This document shows positions 58,168 through 64,000 of a DNA stretch of 64,000 nucleotides, piece by piece (position 1 is the first letter of the stretch; each line of letters starts with the position of its first letter). Origin of the DNA: Sulfuricella sp. (GTDB lineage: Bacteria > Pseudomonadota > Gammaproteobacteria > Burkholderiales > Sulfuricellaceae). Below the pieces are notes generated by a model that was not told the DNA's origin, ran no database searches, and saw only the letters and a program-made list of their open reading frames with translations. Made by a program: the position numbers and the translations under genes. Where the stretch lies: NCBI GenBank assembly GCA_041651995.1, contig JBAZID010000001.1:1-64000 (forward strand), read 5' to 3'.

Positions 58168-58248
58168 TTTCCATTGTAGGTCGGGCTTTAGCCCGAAAAA
58201 TCGGACTAAAGTCCGACCTACAGTCCGGAATAAAATGTACCGGATCAA
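58168..58248. repeat. GTAGGTCGGGC-family repeat abutting the start of the TolC-like gene
   Basis: TGTAGGTCGGGCTTTAGCCC at 58175, GGACTAAAGTCC inside, and GTCCGACCTACA ending at 58222 form nested palindromes. The conserved right tail ATGTACCGGATCAATAA parallels ATGGCCGGATCAAT at 32537, so the repeat family seems to include the ATG used by the TolC-like gene. Confidence 0.8.
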
Positions 58249-59551
58249 TAAAAGCGCCTTGCGCCACGCACTGCTGGCGGCACTGCTGGGCGCAGCCATG
58301 GCGCCGATAGCGTCATTCGCCGAAGCACTGCCGCTGTCGAAACTGGAAGAGAATCTTGCGTCCTCGCTGCGCCTCAAGGCGATGGAAACGCAAATCGACT
58401 ATGCGCAACATGTATTGCGCCAGCAGCAATCCAGGGAAGGGATGCAAATCTCCGGCAGGCTGGATGCCGGGCATCACAGGCAGATCGTCACCAGCAATCT
58501 GACCCGCAACTACGACGCCCTGCAACCGCATGTCGCCCTGAGCTACCCGCTGCTGGGCGGGCGGGCGCAGCAGCTCGAGGCGACCAGGGCCGCGCAAACG
58601 CAAACCCGGCTGAGTTCGATCGACTTCGATGACATGCGGCGTCAATTGCTGCACCAGTTGCGCCAGCAGTACATCCTGTACTGGCAATACAGCCAGGCCG
58701 AACAACTGGCCGCGCAGTACCTCGAATCACTGCGCGCCAACGAAGCCGCGGCCAGCAAGCTGCATGAAAAGGGAATGTGGACCAGCAGCGAATTTCTGCA
58801 TTTCAGCAACAGCCTGGCGGCTGCCGGGGATGAGCTGCAGCGCTTCCGCGCCCTGCAGCGCGTGGCCCTGAATACCATGCACTCGATTGTGGGCCAGCGG
58901 ATTGGCGCATTTCAGTCCGTGCAGCCGGTCCTTCCTCAGCCCTGCCTCTCCAGCGCGGGGCTTAACCAGTCGGCTGAACGGCACTCGGCGGAGCTCGGGA
59001 AGCTCGCTGCCCAGCGTGAAGCCCTTGCCTATAACCGCGAGATCGGCGCCGGCAGCAGCGTGAATGCGGCCCTCCACCTGGGCCTGGGTTACACCAGCGA
59101 ACTCGCCAACGACAGGCAGGGCTACGCCGCCACCGCTGGCGTCAGCATCAGCATGCCGGCCGGCTTTCAGGAAGCCGAACGCGCCAACCGTGACCGGCTC
59201 AATGCCGCCCTGGTGGTGAACCAGATGCTGAGTGAGCAGGCGCGCCTGGATCTCCAGCTCGACACCGCGCAGGCATACGAAAACCTCCAGCTCGCCCGGA
59301 ACCGGCTGGAGGTGGCGAAAAGCCAGGCCCAGACAGCCCGCGAAGCCCTGCGCGAAGCAAAAATGCAGTTCGAGCGGCTGCCGCACCCTGTCTTCAATGA
59401 ATTGATGCAGAAAATTTCCCAGGAATATCAAGCCGCCCTGGCAGAAATCGAAAGCCACAGCCAGTCGCTGCAAAAAACCAGCGACCTTCTGCTGCTGGCC
59501 CCCGACAGCTGCGCTGAAGCGGATTCAGAGCAGCCGGTGCCACGTAGCTAG
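58235..59551 (+). CDS. TolC-family outer-membrane channel protein
   Basis: This 438-residue protein has a signal peptide (about 1-35, ending ASFAEA) and a TolC-type domain with long helices (SKLEENLASSLRLKAMETQ, HQLRQQYILYWQYSQAEQL, LQLARNRLEVAKSQAQ) and beta segments (HVALSYPLLGG, GVSISMPAGFQEAER). The ATG at 58235 is chosen because it gives a clean signal peptide; upstream codons back to 58115 translate a palindromic repeat. The ribosome binding site is poor (CCGGAATAAA). It is the last gene of the polysaccharide-type locus and the likely outer-membrane exit channel. It ends in the inverted repeat of a terminator-like structure. Confidence 0.88.
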   Translation: MYRINKSALRHALLAALLGAAMAPIASFAEALPLSKLEENLASSLRLKAMETQIDYAQHVLRQQQSREGMQISGRLDAGHHRQIVTSNLTRNYDALQPHVALSYPLLGGRAQQLEATRAAQTQTRLSSIDFDDMRRQLLHQLRQQYILYWQYSQAEQLAAQYLESLRANEAAASKLHEKGMWTSSEFLHFSNSLAAAGDELQRFRALQRVALNTMHSIVGQRIGAFQSVQPVLPQPCLSSAGLNQSAERHSAELGKLAAQREALAYNREIGAGSSVNAALHLGLGYTSELANDRQGYAATAGVSISMPAGFQEAERANRDRLNAALVVNQMLSEQARLDLQLDTAQAYENLQLARNRLEVAKSQAQTAREALREAKMQFERLPHPVFNELMQKISQEYQAALAEIESHSQSLQKTSDLLLLAPDSCAEADSEQPVPRS

Positions 59552-59676
59552 GGAACCCCTGAACAAGTACGTGAGGTCATTGCGAGCGTAGCGAAGCAAT
59601 CTTGTTTTTCAAAGAGTTGCGAGATTGCTTCGTCACTTCGTTCCTCGCAATGACCACTTGTTCAGGGGTTCCCTAG
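59548..59676. terminator. Large inverted repeat between convergent genes
   Basis: Perfect 21-bp arms (59548-59568 and 59656-59676, core GGGAACCCCTGAACAAG) enclose an ATTGCGAGCG-family palindrome (59576-59654). The left arm contains the stop codon of the TolC-like gene, and the right arm is 6 bp from the end of the convergent membrane protein gene. It is probably a bidirectional transcription terminator, though no T run follows. Confidence 0.65.
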
Positions 59677-59682
59677 CAAGGG

Positions 59683-60453
59683 CTAATGGGTGACAGCTTC
59701 CGCGTCCCTGAGCGCCCGTATGCGCCACAACACGCGGGCAGCCCACGCCAGCCCGGCCAGCATGAGCAGAACGCCGAACCAGTAAATGATGGCGCCATAG
59801 GACTGCGCTTGCTGCACTTTGCCAAATACGTCGAGGAGGTAAATCCAGTCATGAGGGCCATCCTCGCCCGTCCGGCCGCCGAGCAGTGTCAATTGCGGGC
59901 TTTTTGCGTCATATATGTAGGCGGCCAGGTCCATCATGCTGACGCCGCACCACCACACACCCAGCGCCGCGCCGAAAGGATCGCGGTTCTGCCACAACAC
60001 GGTGGCGGCAGCGATCAGCGGCAACATCAACTGGAAAAGGCTGCCGCCGAGAATCGCCATGAACTGGCCGAAGGGCATAAAAAATACATGCCCGGCCTCG
60101 TGAATCGGCAACAAAATGGCATGCATGAACGAACTGCCCATTTCCCCATAGCGGTAGTCCATCAAGGCCAGACGGATGCCCCAGACGAGAAACATCAGCA
60201 GCAAGGCGGCGCGGCCATAAAGGTAGCTTGCGTCGACGTGCTCCGGCACATGTTCCAGACGCTCCCGCAGCGCCGCGCGCCAGGCCGGCTCCCCGGTTTC
60301 TTCCGCTGTGCGCTGGCTGAACGGCACGAACGCATGGCGCTGCGCCCATTTCTCGAAAACCAGGCCGCATTCGGGGCAAATTCCCGGCGCAGCGCTTTCG
60401 CCAGGTGAACGGACGTGGCCACATTTTGGGCATTTCGGCAGATTCATCGCCAT
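59683..60453 (-). CDS. Zinc-ribbon membrane protein with HExxH-type metalloprotease motif
   Basis: The 256-residue protein begins with a zinc ribbon (CPKCGHVRSP, then CPECGLVFEKW). Four to five membrane segments follow (about 80-100, 135-175, 225-245). A HEAGHVFFMPFG motif (about 118) sits at the start of a membrane segment, as in site-2 (M50-type) proteases, and DLAAYIYDAKSPQ could give the third Asp ligand. M50 proteases cut membrane-bound regulators. The N-terminal zinc ribbon is an unusual addition. Its start has a weak ribosome binding site, and the gene is alone. Catalysis is not proven. Confidence 0.8.
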   Translation of the reverse strand: MAMNLPKCPKCGHVRSPGESAAPGICPECGLVFEKWAQRHAFVPFSQRTAEETGEPAWRAALRERLEHVPEHVDASYLYGRAALLLMFLVWGIRLALMDYRYGEMGSSFMHAILLPIHEAGHVFFMPFGQFMAILGGSLFQLMLPLIAAATVLWQNRDPFGAALGVWWCGVSMMDLAAYIYDAKSPQLTLLGGRTGEDGPHDWIYLLDVFGKVQQAQSYGAIIYWFGVLLMLAGLAWAARVLWRIRALRDAEAVTH

Positions 60454-60560
60454 TCCGGCTTAAAAATTATCATGGCCACAATACATCGACCGGCAGAACG
60501 AACGGAAGCATTTTGTGCACGCCGGGCCACTGCTTGCCCAGCAGGCTGGCAATTCGAAAA

Positions 60561-62402
60561 TCATGAATCTGACGTGCCGGCCTCTGTGTAGCTGTGCGGC
60601 AGGATTCTGCGCTGGTTGACATAAAAACTGTTGCCCGCAATCGCCTTGGCTTTCTTCTTTACTTCGGCTGCCACGGTTGCCACGTCGAGATAACTGGCAT
60701 AAGCGCCAGGCTCGATCTTGACCGCGCCGATGGAGAGGCTGGTGAGGCCGAAGAATTCCATTTCCCCCTTGCGGTTGGTGGCAGTATAACCACCCTGTTC
60801 GATATCGCCAGGAGGAAAGAAAGCCTGAATTTCTTTCTCATAGCGTTTCAGGGCTTTTTCGCAACGTGCTTTCCAATCCTTGCTGCGAAAAATCAGGACA
60901 AAATCATCTCCTCCGATGTGGCCGATGAAATCGGTTTCCGGCTCGACAGCCTCGGACAAGAGGCGCGCCGTCAACAGTATGATCTCATCACCTTTTGCAT
61001 AGCCATAGACATCGTTGAGCGGCTTGAAATGGTCCAGATCACAATAGGCAACGAAAAACTCGGCGCGCTCCCCCAGCAGCTTGTCAATTTTCCGGTTGAT
61101 GGGAACATTGCCCGGCAATTGTGTCAGGGGGTTGGCATACTTCGCCGCCTCCATCTGCATGGCGCTGACTTCACGCATCAGATCCTGCACGGAGCCCATG
61201 CCGAGATAGCTCCCGCACCTGGTAATGATGAAACCACTAACCAGATGGCGCGGATCGGCGCGGATCACCATATCGGTCAATTCAGCCAGATTGATGCCCA
61301 CGTCCATGACAAGTGGATCGGGGTCCATGAAGCGATCGCAGGGCCGGCGGCCGAATAGTTCGTGCCGGAATGGCCGTGCCATGTTATCGATCATGTCGTA
61401 GCGGGAAATAAGTCCCACCGGCAAACCGTTTTTGACTACCGCGATGGCACGCAAGCTGGCCTCGGCTTCAAACAACTTGAAAACCTCCTCGGCTGGGGTT
61501 TCCGTGCTGACTGGCGAGCGCTTGATCAGCAGCCGTTCGAGCAAGGGAATGAATTCCTGCGGTTTACTAATGGAGCCGCAGCTCTTGCTGATCGCCTGGC
61601 AGGCAGCGGCAGACAACTTGTCACAGGGTTTGGAGGTGAATTTCCCTATGAAATCGCCCGAAGCCAACTCGATACCAAGCCCACGGATCTTATGGAGTTG
61701 GCTCGATGTGGTGATGCCTTGTGCCAGCACCTGCCTGCCCCGCCTGGTTTCGATCTCGATCAAGGTGCGCAGACGTTCAATCGATGCAGCCTGGAAATCC
61801 ATGTCCTCAAAATGTTGTTCATCCAGCAACAGCACGCTTGGCTGCCAATCAGCAAGAAAAACGCTCTCATCCAGAGTGCATCCTATCCCCTGAGCAGCCA
61901 AGCCAAATCCGAGATGGCGCAATTCCTTCATCAGGTTTTTGCTGGCCGAATGGCCAATCGGCCGCAAGAAGGGTGAGCTATGGGGATAGACCAGTATCAC
62001 TCGCTGCGCCGGGACTTCATGCTTTTTCAGTGCTTTCACCAGGAGATGCGCAATTTCATCACTGAAATCACCCAGGCAGATTTCGGGGAGAGGCAACAGC
62101 AGCTCGCCCGTGATAACGTTGTTTTTGAAGCTGGACAACACGGATTCGAAATAGCGGCTGCTCAGCTTGTCTACCAGGCCCATTTCTCGCGCAACAGCGA
62201 AATAGTGCGCCATATCCCGCATCGGGCTGTCCGGAGGGCCATACACGCGGGCAAAATAGCCAAATACCTGGCATGACTTGAGCGAAGCGACCTGTCTGAA
62301 TCGCGTCGAAAAATTTCTCGAGGCGATCGCCTGCTCCAGCTCGCCTCTGCACAGTTTGATGTTTTCAGCTACTTTTTCTTTACTGAGCCTAGCGAGATTC
62401 AT
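60561..62402 (-). CDS. EAL(degenerate)-CBS-CBS-GGDEF signalling protein
   Basis: This 613-residue protein has an N-terminal EAL-like barrel (about 5-250) lacking the catalytic motifs, two CBS domains (about 275-410, SPVSTETPAEEVFKLFEAE, VVKNGLPVGLISRYDMID, then GFIITRCGSYLGMGSVQDLM), and a GGDEF domain with FIGHIGGDDFVLIF. The GGDDF variant and the YCDLDHFKPLND motif suggest an active cyclase. The CBS pair may bind nucleotides and gate the GGDEF domain. The start at 62402 (MNLARLSKEK) is preferred; the frame continues to 62456 through a repeat fragment. No membrane segment is visible. Confidence 0.88.
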   Translation of the reverse strand: MNLARLSKEKVAENIKLCRGELEQAIASRNFSTRFRQVASLKSCQVFGYFARVYGPPDSPMRDMAHYFAVAREMGLVDKLSSRYFESVLSSFKNNVITGELLLPLPEICLGDFSDEIAHLLVKALKKHEVPAQRVILVYPHSSPFLRPIGHSASKNLMKELRHLGFGLAAQGIGCTLDESVFLADWQPSVLLLDEQHFEDMDFQAASIERLRTLIEIETRRGRQVLAQGITTSSQLHKIRGLGIELASGDFIGKFTSKPCDKLSAAACQAISKSCGSISKPQEFIPLLERLLIKRSPVSTETPAEEVFKLFEAEASLRAIAVVKNGLPVGLISRYDMIDNMARPFRHELFGRRPCDRFMDPDPLVMDVGINLAELTDMVIRADPRHLVSGFIITRCGSYLGMGSVQDLMREVSAMQMEAAKYANPLTQLPGNVPINRKIDKLLGERAEFFVAYCDLDHFKPLNDVYGYAKGDEIILLTARLLSEAVEPETDFIGHIGGDDFVLIFRSKDWKARCEKALKRYEKEIQAFFPPGDIEQGGYTATNRKGEMEFFGLTSLSIGAVKIEPGAYASYLDVATVAAEVKKKAKAIAGNSFYVNQRRILPHSYTEAGTSDS

Positions 62403-62772
62403 GGTATGGCCTTGGCTTTGTGAGTGCTGCCAATATTTCTCAATGGAGCGAAGCAATCTTGTTTTTCAGACAGCGTCGAGGCGATACTATTTATTTAATG
62501 TGACCACATGTAGGTTGGGTTAGCGGCTTTACGGATAATTCGTGCCGGATCAATAATCCTATAAAAAGCAGTTAACCACGGAGTTCACGGAGAACACGGA
62601 GTAAAAACCATAGATTGCATGATGTTTGGCATTCACCCCTTGGGTGAGGCCATATATGACCGCAAACCGCTTTTCTCCGTGCCCTCCGTGGTTATCGAAC
62701 TGAGGTTTCCAGGATAAGTCAGGGTGCTATTTATATTGCCGCGAATCGACCAGAATGCTGCTGCATCCGCAT
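62403..62772. other. Intergenic region with repeat fragments
   Basis: The 370 bp hold a fragment of the ATTGCGAGCG family (GAGCGAAGCAATCTTGTTTT near 62447), a GTAGGTTGGGTTAGCGGC fragment near 62512, a CCGGATCAATAA tail near 62546 and the CACGGAG element at 62557-62716. No gene is seen. Confidence 0.65.
62557..62716. repeat. CACGGAG-family inverted-repeat element, copy 3
   Basis: The 160-bp element has arms of CACGGAG 9-mers with edges in the same orientation as copy 1 (AAGCAGTTAACCACGG on the left, CCGTGGTTATCGAACTGAGG on the right), and the TAGATTGCATGATG core. It lacks the roughly 45-bp segment with GCGAGTTGGGCGACAAG present in copies 1 and 2. Confidence 0.85.
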
Positions 62773-63456
62773 TTAGCGCGGATTTTGCACGGGTGTGAAT
62801 TTTTCCTCATCCCGCCTGTCCCGATAATCCTGCAACAGATTTTCCGCCTCGACACTCTTCATCTGGGTAAAAGGTTCGGCCTGTAGCAACGCGCCGAATA
62901 TGCCCTTGGACTGATACTTGTCCATCAACTCGACATTGAGCTGGTGGAGCCTGGTGTTTTTTGTCTCGCACGCCTCGACCTGGCGGGTCTGGCGCGAAAC
63001 AGCGGTCTCCAGACGCACGATTTCCTGATCCTTGCGTTGCAGCGTCTGCATCGCTTCCGCTTGCTTCTTCGTCATCTCCTGCAACTCACTGGCGGACTTC
63101 TGGAGCTTGTCCGAGAGCTCGTCCTTATCCTTGTTCATGCCTTCCATTTTCTTGTCCAGGGTGGTCAAGCGGGCATTTGCCCTGGCCGCGCCGGATTCAA
63201 GACCAAGCGATTTCTTCTTCATCTCCTCCACCTGTCCGGCCAGCACGGACTTTTCCTGCTCCAGCGAGGATTTCTGCTGCCGAACCTCATTCAGTTGCAC
63301 CTGAACACGACGCAACGCCTGCCGGTCCTTTGACTCCTTGTTGTTGCCTGCCATTGCATCGGGCAACCAGGAAACGGCCAGGAATGCCACAACCGCCCCA
63401 TGGCGCAACAAACGTAAAACCATTATCTTCCGGTTATTCATTTTAGAATTTCGCAT
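62773..63456 (-). CDS. Periplasmic coiled-coil protein of unknown function
   Basis: This 227-residue protein has a signal peptide (about 12-36, ending DAMAG) and a long coiled coil (about 45-170: QVQLNEVRQQKSSLEQEKS, LDKKMEGMNKDKDELSD), then a short tail. The ATG at 63456 has AATGGACTTGA upstream and overlaps the end of the porin gene; an ATG at 63441 is also possible. It is co-oriented and overlapping with a putative porin gene, so the two probably act together in the envelope. The function is unknown. Confidence 0.82.
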   Translation of the reverse strand: MRNSKMNNRKIMVLRLLRHGAVVAFLAVSWLPDAMAGNNKESKDRQALRRVQVQLNEVRQQKSSLEQEKSVLAGQVEEMKKKSLGLESGAARANARLTTLDKKMEGMNKDKDELSDKLQKSASELQEMTKKQAEAMQTLQRKDQEIVRLETAVSRQTRQVEACETKNTRLHQLNVELMDKYQSKGIFGALLQAEPFTQMKSVEAENLLQDYRDRRDEEKFTPVQNPR

Positions 63457-64000
63457 TCAAGTCCATTTGCAGGGTATCGATCGCCAAGGTAGGTCCGTCG
63501 ATCTGGTTGCTGCTTAACCAGCGAAGCGACATCCAGGTGTTCTTGTCCAAACCGTAACTTCCGCCGAGGAAATAACCCTTGGCGTTGGTGCCGCCGAGGT
63601 GGAAGTCCGAATCGGTAAAGGCATCCAGCACGGCATCCTGCTGCAAATAGCGATAGCCGACGAAGGCCTGCCAGTCGTTGAACTTCTGGATTTTCGGATA
63701 GCCGAGGGTAAGCTGGGTCTGATAGCCTTTAACCTGCGGGGCAGGGGCCGACAGGCCGGTACGCTGAAGAATTTCATTCTGGTCGTATCCGATATTCCTG
63801 ACGTAGTCCGCTGTGACGATGACATGAACCGGATCGAATGTTGCGACATCCATGGAGGCGGTCAGGTTGATCTCCCTGAATCTGGAAGCAAGTTTGGGGC
63901 TTGCATCCGTAGCCGTCATGAACCACGAGTTGCCTTTCTGGCGGAACTGTGGCCGGGTGTTGTCAAAATCCAGCGCTCCAACCGCAGTGTCCGGTATTCC
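63443..64000 (-). CDS. Putative Porin_5-type outer-membrane porin (5' end cut by window)
   Basis: The frame is open from base 64000 to the stop at 63443, giving 185 C-terminal residues. Alternating beta-strand patterns (NLTASMDVATF, HVIVTADYV, QLTLGYPKIQ, AFVGYRYLQQDAV, GYFLGGSYGLDKNTWMSLRW) end in the terminal Phe typical of outer-membrane beta-barrels (DLNAKF). Upstream, ALDFDNTRPQFRQKGN suggests the Porin_5 family. It is followed by and overlaps a coiled-coil periplasmic protein gene. The missing part lies beyond the window. Confidence 0.8.
   Translation of the reverse strand, partial: GIPDTAVGALDFDNTRPQFRQKGNSWFMTATDASPKLASRFREINLTASMDVATFDPVHVIVTADYVRNIGYDQNEILQRTGLSAPAPQVKGYQTQLTLGYPKIQKFNDWQAFVGYRYLQQDAVLDAFTDSDFHLGGTNAKGYFLGGSYGLDKNTWMSLRWLSSNQIDGPTLAIDTLQMDLNAKF

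Noticed and set aside
1..64000. tRNA, rRNA, prophage or plasmid origin
   Set aside because: No cloverleaf-like tRNA sequence, rRNA segment, phage structural gene, integrase, attachment site or replication gene was recognised anywhere in the window.

Overview
The window is chromosomal DNA of moderately high GC from a Gram-negative bacterium. PEP-CTERM, DUF4426, DUF692/DUF2063, Porin_5 and DsrC-like genes, a Tat signal and a type II secretion/MSHA-like platform fit Betaproteobacteria best, perhaps a Nitrosomonadales lineage (Gallionellaceae or Sulfuricellaceae). That placement is inference. No rRNA, tRNA, CRISPR array, phage or transposase gene was seen.

Layout. 1-1407: the 3'-truncated end of a gene for a protein with a very long Glu/Arg helix. 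1800-4787: two small stress-type proteins, a degenerate histidine kinase and a LuxR-type regulator. 5065-14935: one compact minus-strand operon for a type II secretion/MSHA-like machine (GspG, F, E, PilM/N/O/P-like, a secretin with a cohesin-like tail, three more pseudopilins). 15185-19160: a SAP-like small protein, then a convergent diguanylate cyclase and c-di-GMP phosphodiesterase that share their stop codons. 19186-21583: a bufferin-type (HvfABC/BufABC plus DoxX) modified-peptide operon. 21784-25745: two sensor kinases and a FixJ-like regulator. 25931-31414: a Cys-less DsrC-like protein, DUF4426, WrbA, catalase and an FAD oxidoreductase. 31646-32174: a BrnT/BrnA toxin-antitoxin pair. 33515-49721: a minus-strand block with PhhB, a cupin, a cytochrome c/periplasmic-binding fusion, SCO1, a secreted subtilase, three multicopper-oxidase-like proteins and a 1702-residue secreted beta-helix protein. 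50062-51873: a lone receiver, a lytic transglycosylase and a PEP-CTERM protein. 52256-59551: a plus-strand locus that looks like an exopolysaccharide synthesis and export system (SQD1-like epimerase, Tat-exported TIM-barrel hydrolase, HlyD-like adaptor, TackOD1 zinc protein, processive GT2, TolC-like channel). 59683-64000: a zinc-ribbon membrane metalloprotease-like protein, an EAL-CBS-GGDEF protein, a coiled-coil periplasmic protein and a truncated porin.

How the genes may work together. The secretion machine at 5-15 kb is a plausible exporter for the large secreted proteins at 37-50 kb, where SCO1 suggests copper supply to the oxidases. Several c-di-GMP proteins, intact and degenerate, lie near the polysaccharide locus and the secretion cluster. 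These links are inference from gene content.

Intergenic DNA is crowded with at least five families of small palindromic repeats. Two copies of one family sit in frame inside genes, one copy of another abuts the start codon of the TolC-like gene, and copies of a third family differ in the orientation of the core relative to the arms. The strongest candidates for undescribed biology are the polysaccharide locus, the three oxidases with complementary loss of copper ligands, and the coding palindromic repeats.
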